A stretch of DNA of 64,000 nucleotides, from NCBI GenBank assembly GCA_964488865.1, contig CAZAWR010000003.1, forward strand, positions 124,001-188,000, given 5' to 3'. The DNA is from MWCO01 sp964488865 (GTDB taxonomy: Bacteria > Myxococcota_A > Polyangia > Polyangiales > Polyangiaceae). This document shows positions 34,480 to 43,004 of this stretch, piece after piece (position 1 is the first letter of the stretch; every line of letters begins with the position of its first letter). The position numbers and the translations under genes were made by a program. Under the pieces are notes generated by a model. That model ran no database searches, was not told the DNA's origin, and saw nothing but the letters and a program-made list of their open reading frames with translations.

Positions 34480-35607
34480 TCACGGGAGCATACCGCGGGA
34501 CCGCGCGACTGCACGGATCTCGGCGCGACGGCTAGCGAGCTCGTCGTTGTCTTTGACGGGGAGGAATCGGGAGGCGGCGCCCTCGCGGGGGACGCGCAGG
34601 AAGCGTGTTTCGAGTGTCGTGGTGATCTCGCCGATGAGACGCTCGAACTGGATTGCGTCGGCGCCGTCCACCTTCTTTTTCACCTGCACCCATGTGAACG
34701 CGAAGTCGAGGGTGGCGAGCCGCTCCGCATCGACCACGAAGGTGTTGGTGTTGAAGACGCGAACTTGCGTCGGATCGAAGTCTCGCGGGAGACGGAATTC
34801 CTCGAGGATGACGGGGCGATCGTTCCAGCGCACGGGAATGCCTCCCTTGTCGCTGCCGACCTTGTCGACGACTTCGACGGATACGGGCGCCCCATGACGG
34901 ATGTGCCAGCCGAGGATCATGGGATCGATGCTGGCGCCAAGGTTGTCGATGTTGGCGATCCAGACGTACTTGCCACCGCCTTCGATGAACCGTCGTAACA
35001 GCCCTGCGCGCTCGAGCGCGTCTGGCAAGTCACCGTGCCCCGGAGCGTAGAGGCTGGGAGAGCCGTCCTCCGTGCGGAAGATGGAACCGTCGGCGGCGAG
35101 GCGCAGGGAGAGGTTCTGCCGGAAGGTGGTCAGACGATCTCCGGCGAGGTGGCGGCCAAGGGCGTCGCGCAAGCTCGCATCCGTGGCGTGGCTGGTCATG
35201 AGCCACAGGGGGACGTCTCGTGCTGCGCGCTGAGACCAAGCGCGGTTCTCGGCAAGCCGCAGGTCCAGAAAACGGAGACCGTCGAGTGCCTCGACGAGGG
35301 CTTTGACGACGCCCCCCATGCGGGTGGCCATGCCGCCTGCCAGGACGATGAAGGCGAGTTGCCCCTGCGCGAGCGCGTCAAGCCCGAGGCGGGTGAGGTG
35401 GTCTGCGTCGGCGCTGCCAGCCGCAGGCAAATCGATCACGTCGCCAGGCTTGGGGGGAGTGACGCCATGGGGAAGCCGGTTGCGAACGTCAGGGTCGGAG
35501 TCGACGGAAGCCGCGAGGGATTCGAACAGGGCCTCGTCGAACCCTTGCTGTTCGAGCAGGGAGAGAAGATCCCGGGGGAGGGAGTGGAGTTCCTCGATCG
35601 GGGACAT
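34480..35607 (-). CDS. UTP-sugar-1-phosphate uridylyltransferase, UDPGP family
   Basis: The 375-residue protein matches the UDPGP family (eukaryote-type UDP-glucose or UDP-N-acetylhexosamine pyrophosphorylases): nucleotide loop VLAGGMATRMGG, the YAPGHGDLPDALERAG substrate loop, ANIDNLGASIDP, then DKGGIPV and FNTNTFVVD. It joins UTP and a sugar phosphate to make an activated sugar for envelope polysaccharide. Exact sugar specificity cannot be read. It ends 80 bases before the SppA-like gene on the same strand. The start at 35607 has a short-spaced GAGG; open frame continues upstream without coding signs. Confidence 0.85.
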   Translation of the reverse strand: MSPIEELHSLPRDLLSLLEQQGFDEALFESLAASVDSDPDVRNRLPHGVTPPKPGDVIDLPAAGSADADHLTRLGLDALAQGQLAFIVLAGGMATRMGGVVKALVEALDGLRFLDLRLAENRAWSQRAARDVPLWLMTSHATDASLRDALGRHLAGDRLTTFRQNLSLRLAADGSIFRTEDGSPSLYAPGHGDLPDALERAGLLRRFIEGGGKYVWIANIDNLGASIDPMILGWHIRHGAPVSVEVVDKVGSDKGGIPVRWNDRPVILEEFRLPRDFDPTQVRVFNTNTFVVDAERLATLDFAFTWVQVKKKVDGADAIQFERLIGEITTTLETRFLRVPREGAASRFLPVKDNDELASRRAEIRAVARSRGMLP

Positions 35608-35963
35608 GGGGCCTCGCGTTCTGCGGAAGCTTGGATTCCGCGGTGTCGGAAGCATCGTCGCCGGACCGCGGAGCGTCAACGAGGTTTGGGGGCGGGGAAG
35701 ACAACGCACTGCGTCAGCGAACAAGCGCAAGAGGCGAACGGAAATGGTGTTGGAATGTCCTCGTGATGCGGTATGTGTCGCCGGTGGTTTCGTGGCAACA
35801 ATGCGAGTGTGGCTTCGGGGCCGCGTGTCGTTGTATGGTGGTCGTGTGTTCAGAGCAATCACTGTGGTTGGGCGAGGTGCTTGACCGGGGGTGGACTGCC
35901 CCGGATACTGTGATATGCGACACGGGGCGTACGTGGTAGCACACGTCGTCTGGATGCGCAGGA
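35608..35963. other. Divergent intergenic region upstream of kinase
   Basis: The 356 bases between the uridylyltransferase and kinase genes contain a candidate sigma70 promoter near the right end. The remainder holds no open frame with coding character and no RNA gene that I can recognise. Confidence 0.55.
35881..35909 (+). promoter_or_regulatory. Candidate sigma70 promoter of kinase gene
   Basis: TTGACC (35881-35886), a 17-base spacer and GATACT (35904-35909) lie 54 bases upstream of the ATG at 35964. Confidence 0.45.
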
Positions 35964-37466
35964 ATGGGAGAAATTCACGAAGATGTGGTCCAGCGCGCTG
36001 AAGCACGTGTCGGCTCAGTGCTCTCTGGCAAGTATCTGCTGGACTCGCTTCTCGGCGTAGGCGGGATGGCCGCGGTGTATGCGGCGACCCATCGAAACGG
36101 CAATCGTGTGGCGGTGAAGATGCTGCACACGGCGCTGTCGATGGAGATGGACCTGCGAAAGCGCTTCCTGCGGGAAGGGTACGTCGCGAACGCCGTGAAC
36201 CATCCGGGTGTGGTTCGCGTGTTGGACGACGACACGGACGAGGACGGCGCGATTTTCCTCGTGATGGACTTGGTGGTGGGGGCGAGTGCGGAGACGATCG
36301 CGGAGTGGCGGGGTGGCCGTGTGGACCCCGAGGTGGTGGTGGGGATCTCGCACCAGTTGTTGGACATCGTGGCGGCGGCGCACGCGAACGGGGTCATCCA
36401 TCGGGACATCAAGCCGGACAACATCTGCCTCACACGCGACGGCACCGTGAAGCTGCTCGACTTTGGTGTGGCGCGGATGCGGGACACCGCCACGGCCACC
36501 CGCGAAGGGACCACGATCGGGACGCCGGCGTTCATGGCTCCCGAGCAAGCGCTCGGCAAGGTGAAGGAGATCGACGTCCTGTCCGACGTGTATGCGGTCG
36601 GGGCGGTGATGTTCACGATGCTATCGGGCCGTTTCGTGCACGAGGGGGAGAGCGCGAACGAGCTGTTGATCATGGCAGCGACCCGCCGGGCGCGTTCTTT
36701 GTCGGACGTGGTGAGCGACGTTCCGAAGCCGATCGTGGACGTGGTGGATCGGGCGCTAGTGTTCGAGAAGGCGTTGCGGTGGCCGTCGGCCGCGGCGATG
36801 CGAGATGCGCTCGAGCAAGCACACGCGGAGGCGTACGCGGTCGCGCCGGTGGCGGGGTTGGAGCTGGCGAGTGTGCTCGAGGGGATCGAGTCCGTGGACC
36901 TGGCGATGACGGGGGAAGGGGACGACTGGCCCACGCTGCTGGTGGACCCTGAGGCGGCGCTGGAGGAGTTGCAGCCGATCGACGATGCGGACCGCGCGAT
37001 CGAGAGCAACGAGACGGGCAAGTGGACGCCGGACAGCACGTCGAAGCTCGCGACTGGCGTGGGCACCACGTCGGACGTGGCCCTTCGGGAGACGCGGTCG
37101 CGCAGGATGCGCAAGAGCGTGTGGTTGGGGGTTGGGGCGGTGGCGGCCGTGGCCTCGCTTGCGTTGCTCGCGTTTGCGTTCGGGTCGCGGGGGGAGGTTG
37201 GGGTAGCGCGTGCCGTCCTGAGGGGGGTTGGGGGGCCGGCCGGCCAGATCGCGTCCGCGACCTTGCTCCCCGCGAATGACCCTTCAATTCCCGCGTCTTC
37301 CGGCGCTCCCTTGCCTGGAACCAGTGGGAGTGGAAGCCCGGTTGACGTCTATGCCTTGCCAAGCGTGCCGGGTACACGTATCCCCGGGGTACAGGTCGGT
37401 GTTCCCGGGGGGAGTGCTTCCCCGGCCAGGAGCGCTGGCGGATACGACCCGTTCGCACACCAATAG
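35964..37466 (+). CDS. Membrane-anchored Ser/Thr protein kinase
   Basis: The 500-residue protein has a complete kinase domain (about 22-285): GVGGMAAVY loop, K52 (VAVKML), HRD at 146-148, D166-F-G, and the GTPAFMAPEQ activation segment. A cytoplasmic linker, a transmembrane helix at about 386-408 and an outer tail of about 90 residues rich in Gly, Ser and Pro follow. The TPR-like gene starts two bases after the stop, so they are cotranscribed. The ribosome site (AGGA) is very close to the ATG; a GTG at codon 8 is a possible alternative. Confidence 0.9.
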   Translation: MGEIHEDVVQRAEARVGSVLSGKYLLDSLLGVGGMAAVYAATHRNGNRVAVKMLHTALSMEMDLRKRFLREGYVANAVNHPGVVRVLDDDTDEDGAIFLVMDLVVGASAETIAEWRGGRVDPEVVVGISHQLLDIVAAAHANGVIHRDIKPDNICLTRDGTVKLLDFGVARMRDTATATREGTTIGTPAFMAPEQALGKVKEIDVLSDVYAVGAVMFTMLSGRFVHEGESANELLIMAATRRARSLSDVVSDVPKPIVDVVDRALVFEKALRWPSAAAMRDALEQAHAEAYAVAPVAGLELASVLEGIESVDLAMTGEGDDWPTLLVDPEAALEELQPIDDADRAIESNETGKWTPDSTSKLATGVGTTSDVALRETRSRRMRKSVWLGVGAVAAVASLALLAFAFGSRGEVGVARAVLRGVGGPAGQIASATLLPANDPSIPASSGAPLPGTSGSGSPVDVYALPSVPGTRIPGVQVGVPGGSASPARSAGGYDPFAHQ

Positions 37467-37468
37467 CA

Positions 37469-38425
37469 ATGGATTCCTCCTTCCGACTCCTTCGGATTGC
37501 CGCATGGCTGGCAGGTCTTGGCACGATGGTGCTAGCCGTCGGTGTTGCGCACGCCCAAGGGCGGGATCCCGTGGCGGCGACGGAGCTCTTCACGCAGGGT
37601 CGCGAGATGCTCAAGACCGGCGACTTCGACAAGGCTTGTCCCTTGTTCGCGGAAAGCTTGCGGCTCGACCCCGCCGTGGGCACGGCCCTGAACCTGGCCG
37701 AGTGCGAGGAGCGTCGAGGCTACCTCGCCTCTGCCCTCCGAGGCTGGCAACAGGCCATCAACCTCGCGGAAGCCACCCAGGACGAGCGAGGTCAAGTGGC
37801 CCAACAGCGCTACGACACGCTCGTGTCGCGCGTGCCTCACCTCACGATCGTGCTCGCCCCCGACGCTCCCAAGGGCACGACCGTCTTGCGTGAGGAAGTC
37901 GTCCTCGGCAAGGCGTCCCTGGGGCGTCCTATGCCGCTCGACCCCGGCAAGCACGTCATCACGGTCCGCGCACCGGACCACGAGGATGCGGTCCTGACAG
38001 CCATCCTTGTCGAGGGCGAGACGAAGACGCTGACCGTGGCCCCGGGCCCGGCAACTCGACCTGTCGCCCCACCCCCGAAACCCGTCGAGGTGGAGGATGG
38101 GTCGTCTCAGCGAACGCTGGCGTATGTGTTGGGGGGCGTGGGAGCCGCGGGCATTCTCGCCGCAACGGTCACGGGTGTGATGCTGCTCGACAGCCGCAAG
38201 ACGGTGAACGCGCATTGCGACGACGCGGACCGCTGCGATCGGGAGGGGATGGACGCTGCGGACCTCGGGCGCACCCTGGTGCCGATCAACACAATCGCCT
38301 GGGCCGTCGGCGTGGCTGGCCTGGGTGCGGGAACCTATCTCTACCTGTCCGCGCCTTCGGGTTCGGGGCCCGCTTCCGGAGCGCGCCCCTCGGGGGCCTA
38401 CGTTCAGGTGGGGGGATCGTTCTGA
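37469..38425 (+). CDS. Secreted TPR-like/PEGA-like protein paired with kinase
   Basis: The 318-residue protein has a signal peptide (cleavage near AHA, about residue 28), a tetratricopeptide-like helical region (about 35-115; ATELFTQGREMLKTGDFDKA, LRLDPAVGTALNLAEC), a small beta domain that resembles PEGA (about 125-190; LPLDPGKHVITVRAPDHE), then two hydrophobic helices (about 213-235 and 272-293). This arrangement is common next to Hanks kinases in myxobacteria, where it may act as an envelope partner of the kinase. Two bases separate it from the kinase. Confidence 0.8.
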   Translation: MDSSFRLLRIAAWLAGLGTMVLAVGVAHAQGRDPVAATELFTQGREMLKTGDFDKACPLFAESLRLDPAVGTALNLAECEERRGYLASALRGWQQAINLAEATQDERGQVAQQRYDTLVSRVPHLTIVLAPDAPKGTTVLREEVVLGKASLGRPMPLDPGKHVITVRAPDHEDAVLTAILVEGETKTLTVAPGPATRPVAPPPKPVEVEDGSSQRTLAYVLGGVGAAGILAATVTGVMLLDSRKTVNAHCDDADRCDREGMDAADLGRTLVPINTIAWAVGVAGLGAGTYLYLSAPSGSGPASGARPSGAYVQVGGSF

Positions 38426-38612
38426 CGGGACCGGTCCGGGCTGAGCTCGCATAGGCCTAGGCGTTCCTGCCAAACGGAAGGCAATCAGGCTTGCCGGTGG
38501 GAGGTGCACGTGTGGCCTGAGCGCCCGCCAGAGACGATTTCGCGCAACCGATTCGACCGCGTGGCCGAAGGGGGATCAGCGCCCCACCCGAACGGGACGG
38601 TCGGAGATGTCG

Positions 38613-39737
38613 ATGAAGCCCGAGGCCTCGCTCAGTTTTCAGGCTGGAGATTGGATGGAAGGGACCCCCTACCGCGTCGTGCGACCCCTCGGTTTGGGCG
38701 GCATGGGAGAGGTCTACGAGGTCGATCACACGCGAACGGGTACGCGTCGCGCCGTGAAGGTGGCTCGCCCCTTGTCGGCCGATGCTCTCTTGCCCCAGCG
38801 TTTGATCCGAGAAGCTCGAGCCCTCCGAGCCATCGAGCACCCCAACGTCGTGCGCGTCTTCGAGGTGGGCTTCCTGCCAGACGGACGGCCGTACTTCGCG
38901 ATGGAGCTGCTGGAAGGGTCGTGCCTTCGTCAGCTCATCGCCGAGCAAGCGCCCATGGTCTTTGTTCGTGCGGTTCGCTTGATCTTGCAGGCGCTCGATG
39001 GGCTTGCCGCCATCCAAGCGCAGGGATTGGTGCATCGCGACGTCAAGCCCAGCAATCTGTTCGTCGACGTGTGCGGCGTGGTGAAAGTGCTCGACCTGGG
39101 CATCGTGAAATCGACGAACCCGTACGCGAGCGGTCCTCGCACGCGGGACGGCATGGTGCTGGGGACCACGCGGTACATGGCGCCGGAGCAACTTTCTGGG
39201 GCCTGTGTCGACGCGCGGGCCGACGTGTATTCGGCAGGACTGGTCCTGGTGGAGTTGCTCGTGGGCAGGAAGTCTCGGGACAGCGCATGGCGGCGTGACG
39301 GATCGCCGAACCTTCCTCATGACTTGCCGCCGGGGCTCGCGTCCGTCATCGGCCGTGCGCTCGCCCGCGATCCCGAGCAACGGTTCAGCTGTGCGGAAGA
39401 GTTGGCTTCTGCGTTGCGGTTGTGGGTCCCGGTGCCACCCGTCGCGCCTCGCCGACGAGCGCCCCTGCTACTCGCGAGGTCGAAGCCAGTCATGGCGGAG
39501 AGGACCGGATGCACGGCGACCGAGGTGGGTCGCCACTCCCCGCCGCAGGCTCATGCTTGGCTTTGGGGAGTCCAGCTTGGCCTGCTCGTGTTCGCTCTGT
39601 TCGCCATGGTCATCGCCACAGGCGTGACCTGGAGAGCCATCCGCAGCGCGGATCTGGAGCCGGCGCGATGCTCTGCCGCGACGGTCTCTTCCTCCCTTCC
39701 GACGGGGACCGTTGGCGAAGCACCTGTCTCTCGCTAG
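38613..39737 (+). CDS. Membrane-anchored Ser/Thr protein kinase
   Basis: The 374-residue protein has a kinase domain (about 18-270) with GLGGMGEVY loop, the AVKVARP lysine, HRD at 141-143, D161-L-G and GTTRYMAPEQ, and one transmembrane helix at about 318-340 with a 30-residue tail. The start at 38613 is preferred to the ATG six bases earlier because CGGAG then has a 6-base spacing. The stop codon TAG is part of the left end of hairpin repeat copy 2. The substrate is unknown; it may work with the kinase and TPR-like protein upstream. Confidence 0.88.
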   Translation: MKPEASLSFQAGDWMEGTPYRVVRPLGLGGMGEVYEVDHTRTGTRRAVKVARPLSADALLPQRLIREARALRAIEHPNVVRVFEVGFLPDGRPYFAMELLEGSCLRQLIAEQAPMVFVRAVRLILQALDGLAAIQAQGLVHRDVKPSNLFVDVCGVVKVLDLGIVKSTNPYASGPRTRDGMVLGTTRYMAPEQLSGACVDARADVYSAGLVLVELLVGRKSRDSAWRRDGSPNLPHDLPPGLASVIGRALARDPEQRFSCAEELASALRLWVPVPPVAPRRRAPLLLARSKPVMAERTGCTATEVGRHSPPQAHAWLWGVQLGLLVFALFAMVIATGVTWRAIRSADLEPARCSAATVSSSLPTGTVGEAPVSR

Positions 39738-39903
39738 CCCCAAATCAAGCGCTCCGCGCTGCTTTGGGGCTAGGTTCTTCTAAGGGGGCTTTCGCAAAGC
39801 CCCCTCGCCGCGCTCGCCGCGGCTCACCCCAAAACGCCTCGCCTTCGGCTCGGATAGACCAAACCCATGCACGTTCTTCGAACGGTGTTTGATTTGGGGC
39901 TAG
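39734..39903 (+). repeat. CTAG-bounded hairpin repeat, copy 2, with terminal inverted repeats
   Basis: A 170-base element bounded by a perfect 15-bp inverted repeat (39734-39748 and 39889-39903), both ends finishing in CTAG. Its left 103 bases match copy 1 at 924-1026. Internal stems: 11 bp (39734-39744 with 39763-39773), 9 bp with CGC loop (39784-39792 with 39796-39804), 5 bp, and a CGTTC-TTC-GAACG hairpin (39872-39884) near the right end. The stop codon of the kinase gene is part of the left end, and the transglutaminase gene starts 11 bases after the right end. No transposase is encoded inside, so it is a small non-autonomous or REP-like element. Confidence 0.8.
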
Positions 39904-39913
39904 ATTGGAGGCC

Positions 39914-41500
39914 ATGGAACCGCCGCTCCGTCGACCCGTCCACCTGGCGACCGCGATTGTCGTGCTCGCCGTGTCCTTGGTCGTCCGAGCGGATGCTCCG
40001 CCTGTCGTGCTGCACGAGTTCATACCGCCCGACCCGAAGGAAGACATCGAGCTGGCGGCGACCACCCCTGACGGACAGCTTCCTGCGGCCATGGTCACCC
40101 GGAGCGGTGTCGTGGAAGCGCCGGACACCACGCGCATGCCCACGCCGACCGAGAAGGCCTACGGCGCGACGGCTCCACGCAGCGTGGAGAGCAAGTACAA
40201 TCCCGATAGGGATACTCGCAGGCCCGTGGTGAGTCGCTACGACGACCCGTTTTCACCGGCCACGGCTCCCTACAAGCGGCTGCGCGCCTACGACGGGGTC
40301 GCGGCGGATTACACGCTGACGGTCGTGGACAGCTCGCTCGTGCCCGTGGCGCAAGGCGGGGTGGTCAACCCCGGGGAGGACGCGTTCTACGGTGACATGA
40401 CCGTGGACCTCGTGCCCGGAGAGCCGGTACGGGTTCCGACCGTGGGGCCAGGGGCGCGCGTGGTCCGTCGCAGCTCCCAGCCGCCGGTCGCGGTGGAGCT
40501 CGTCCGCGACGGGGCGGAGAACTGGTTTGTGCGCGGGCCCGTGCGTGCGCGGGTTCGGCTCGTGCTCCAGTTGGCGATTTCCCAAGAGGCGTTCGGCGGC
40601 GCCTTTGGGGACGCGACGGTGGGAGCTCAGCGGCGGGTGCCGCCCGTGCCTCCCAACGTGGCACGGTCCGTGGACGAGGTGGTTCGGTCCTTGGGTCTCG
40701 AGGGGGAGAGGTCGACGCGGGCGGTCGTCACGCGCTTGGTGACGCACTTCCGAGGCTTCGAGCCATCGGAGGAAGCCCCGCGCGGTAGAGACAACATCTA
40801 CCTCGACCTCGCGCTATCCAGAAAAGGTGTGTGCCGTCATCGCGCTTACGCCTTCGTGATCACGGCGCTTGGCATGGGCATCCCGTCGCGCATGGTGCTC
40901 AACGAAGCGCATGCCTGGGTCGAGGTGCACGATGGGTCCTTGTGGAGGCGCATTGATCTTGGGGGCGCGTCGACGCACCTCGAGCAGGACGACCCAGGAC
41001 CCCCGCGTCCTCCCCATCGCACGGCGCCTGACCCGTTCCCGTGGCCGGAGGGCAGTCAGGCCGAGGATTCCGGCAGCGCGATGGCGGACCGATCGCGCAC
41101 TGCGGGGCAGCAGCCCTCGCCGGGGGCCGGGCAGACGGACCCGCCGAGCCGCTACTCGTATCAGGACCCCGCGCTGTCGAGCACGGCGAATGCCATGCGG
41201 ATGGTTCCTGTCACGATGAAAGTTCTCAGCACGGACGCACGTGTGCTTCGCGGGTCGCCCATGAGGGTGGAAGGACGGGTCACCACGGACCTCGGACCTT
41301 GCGCGTTTGTGAGGGTAAATGTGCTGCTTCGCGACCCACGCACGGCGCGCCGACATGAGATCGGCGCGGTGTCGACGGACGAGGACGGACGGTTCGTGGG
41401 GTCCGTCGTGGTTCCGCTGGAGATTCAAGTGGGTGACTACGATGTGATGGTGGCAACGCCGGGGGATGCGCGGTGTGGACCGGGCACGAGCGGTCTGTGA
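39914..41500 (+). CDS. Secreted transglutaminase-like protein
   Basis: The 528-residue protein has an N-terminal export helix, a region of about 270 residues without known domain, and a transglutaminase-like core with the catalytic triad C307 (KGVCRHRAYAF), H333 (NEAHAWVEV) and D348 (RIDLGG). A Pro/Gly/Ser/Asp linker follows, and a C-terminal beta domain (about 440-525) looks immunoglobulin-like (LRGSPMRVEGRVTTD and DEDGRFVGSVVVPL). Such enzymes act as peptidases or cross-linkers in the envelope. The ATG at 39914 follows GGAGG by two bases; a TTG nine bases earlier is possible. The gene begins just after repeat copy 2. Confidence 0.8.
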   Translation: MEPPLRRPVHLATAIVVLAVSLVVRADAPPVVLHEFIPPDPKEDIELAATTPDGQLPAAMVTRSGVVEAPDTTRMPTPTEKAYGATAPRSVESKYNPDRDTRRPVVSRYDDPFSPATAPYKRLRAYDGVAADYTLTVVDSSLVPVAQGGVVNPGEDAFYGDMTVDLVPGEPVRVPTVGPGARVVRRSSQPPVAVELVRDGAENWFVRGPVRARVRLVLQLAISQEAFGGAFGDATVGAQRRVPPVPPNVARSVDEVVRSLGLEGERSTRAVVTRLVTHFRGFEPSEEAPRGRDNIYLDLALSRKGVCRHRAYAFVITALGMGIPSRMVLNEAHAWVEVHDGSLWRRIDLGGASTHLEQDDPGPPRPPHRTAPDPFPWPEGSQAEDSGSAMADRSRTAGQQPSPGAGQTDPPSRYSYQDPALSSTANAMRMVPVTMKVLSTDARVLRGSPMRVEGRVTTDLGPCAFVRVNVLLRDPRTARRHEIGAVSTDEDGRFVGSVVVPLEIQVGDYDVMVATPGDARCGPGTSGL

Positions 41501-41609
41501 TTGTGCTAGGGTTCGTTTGTGTTCGGGCCCGGCCCGGGATCCTTTGTTGGTTGTCATTGTATTGCCGGGGATGAGCCGGTTCCTCGGTTGGAAGTGACGG
41601 AGGTTGCAG

Positions 41610-42641
41610 ATGCGCTGGACGGCTTGGCTTGCGGCATCGATGAGCGTGGTGGCGTGCTTCTCCTGTGCGCAGGGGGAGGATTCCAGGGACTTCATCGGGG
41701 AGACGGGCGGCACGGGGGGAGCGGGCGGTTCGTCGGCAACGGGGGGTACGGGCGCGTCCGCGGGTCAGGCCGGGACGGGCGCATCTGCGGGTCAGGCCGG
41801 GACGGGCGGTGGTGAGACCGGCGGGACTGGCGGAGGTGACACCGGAGGAACCGGTGGAACCGAAACCGGTGGGACCGGAGGTAGTACGGGCGGCACGGGC
41901 GGCAGCACCGGCGGAACAGGCGGCACCGGAGGCAGCACGGGTGGGACCGGAGGCAGCACGGGTGGGACCGGAGGCAGCACGGGCGGGACCGGAGGCAGCA
42001 CGGGCGGGACCGGAGGCAGCACGGGCGGCACGGGCGGTGGTACTTGTGTTCCGCCGGTCGTGGGTGAGTGCACGATCTATCCGCATACGGGTTGTCTCTC
42101 CTACGAAGGCTGCTACGTGACCGCTCCAGCCACGGGCGAGACGGAGTGCGCGTACTCGTCTGAGTTCGGCCCGGGGGAGTTGTGCGAGTACCTCAACGAC
42201 TGCGAGCCCGGGACCGCGTGCGTGGGCGGCGCATGCAAGCCCTATTGTTCGCAGCCCTCGAACTGTCCGGCCGCTGGCGCGGACTGCTTCCAGGTGGTGT
42301 ACGACCCCGGCTCGGGCACGTCGCAGCCGATTCCTTGCATGAAGGTCTGTACCGACCAATGCGATCCGGTGAATCCGTCCGTGGTCTGCGGCACCGGGGC
42401 GAGTTGCGACGTGTTCAGCGATCAAGGCGTGAACCCAGGGACCTCGGGCTGCTACGACTCGGGGAGTTCCAACACGGGAGCGTGCAGCTCCACTTCATCG
42501 GCGTGCGCGCCGGGATGGGTGTGCTTGACGGACAATCTCTGTCATCGGTGGTGTCGCGTGGGCTCTTCGGACTGCGGAGCGTCGAGCTGCCAAGCGGCCG
42601 GCTACTACGTCGGCTCGCAGCAGTACGGGTTCTGCCCCTGA
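41610..42641 (+). CDS. Cys-rich surface lipoprotein with Gly-Gly-Ser/Thr linker
   Basis: The 343-residue product has a lipobox VVAC (Cys16), a linker of about 115 residues made of Gly, Thr, Ser, Ala and Gln, and a C-terminal domain with about 25 cysteines in pairs (CEPGTACVGGACKPYC, CDPVNPSVVCGTGASC), typical of disulfide-rich myxobacterial surface proteins. The linker lifts the folded part away from the outer membrane. The ATG has GGAGG at six bases. It follows the transglutaminase-like gene after 109 bases. No enzymatic motif seen. Confidence 0.8.
   Translation: MRWTAWLAASMSVVACFSCAQGEDSRDFIGETGGTGGAGGSSATGGTGASAGQAGTGASAGQAGTGGGETGGTGGGDTGGTGGTETGGTGGSTGGTGGSTGGTGGTGGSTGGTGGSTGGTGGSTGGTGGSTGGTGGSTGGTGGGTCVPPVVGECTIYPHTGCLSYEGCYVTAPATGETECAYSSEFGPGELCEYLNDCEPGTACVGGACKPYCSQPSNCPAAGADCFQVVYDPGSGTSQPIPCMKVCTDQCDPVNPSVVCGTGASCDVFSDQGVNPGTSGCYDSGSSNTGACSSTSSACAPGWVCLTDNLCHRWCRVGSSDCGASSCQAAGYYVGSQQYGFCP
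41928..42032 (+). repeat. 21-base tandem repeat in lipoprotein linker
   Basis: Five units of 21 bases, encoding GGSTGGT each, nearly identical with C/T changes at one site; the last unit diverges at its end. Flanked by less regular Gly/Thr codons. Confidence 0.88.
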
Positions 42642-42887
42642 CGAAAGCAGAGATTCGAAGTCCCGCCACGACAAGGACGTCAGTCGACTCGCTGCACACG
42701 GCGTCCGCGCGGGTGATGCACAGCGTATTCAAGATCGGCGCCGAAGTCGTTTCTCGGGTCGCATACGACGCCCGAATCTCCCCTGGGCCGTCGAACGCAT
42801 CCCCTCAGCATCTCGTATTCGAACCCGCTCATTCGCTCCACCTGTAGCGAAAACGATCGTACACTTGCACGCGTCACGGAAAACAGA

Positions 42888-42965
42888 ATGCTTGTCGCAA
42901 ACACGGTTCTCGCCGAGCGCTATCGGTTCGTAGGCACCACGGAGATCGGGGTGTGCGACTTCTGA
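42888..42965 (+). pseudogene. Possible kinase N-terminus remnant or small ORF
   Basis: The 25-codon frame reads MLVANTVLAERYRFVG and stops soon after. The start of many Hanks kinases looks like this (a Leu-x-x-RYR lead into the Gly loop), so it may be a relic of a kinase gene. It could equally be chance or a leader peptide; no strong ribosome site precedes it. Confidence 0.25.
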
Positions 42966-42967
42966 TG

Positions 42968-42985
42968 CCGCGCCTCGAGGCGCGG
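42968..42985. promoter_or_regulatory. 18-base perfect palindrome upstream of cNMP-binding gene
   Basis: CCGCGCCTCGAGGCGCGG is its own reverse complement and ends 19 bases before the ATG of the cyclic-nucleotide-binding gene. It could be an operator or an mRNA hairpin next to the ribosome site (AGAGGAAACC). Confidence 0.4.
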
Positions 42986-43004
42986 GGAAGCACGAGAGGA
43001 AACC

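Larger units (their letters stand above)
42642..43004. other. Intergenic region with small ORF and palindrome
   Basis: The 363 bases contain a 25-codon open frame at 42888-42965 and a perfect palindrome at 42968-42985. The first 240 bases hold nothing that I can assign. Confidence 0.55.

Noticed and set aside
32873..34897. 674-codon plus-strand frame
   Set aside because: Antisense to the SppA-like gene, which has signal peptide and catalytic dyad; the shadow has no domain.
41520..41555. GC-rich inverted repeat followed by T-rich sequence after the transglutaminase-like gene
   Set aside because: The stem is only four base pairs with a three-base loop; too weak to call a terminator.
41928..42032. 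Regular short repeats considered as CRISPR
   Set aside because: The 21-base units abut without spacers and are in frame, encoding a Gly/Ser/Thr linker.
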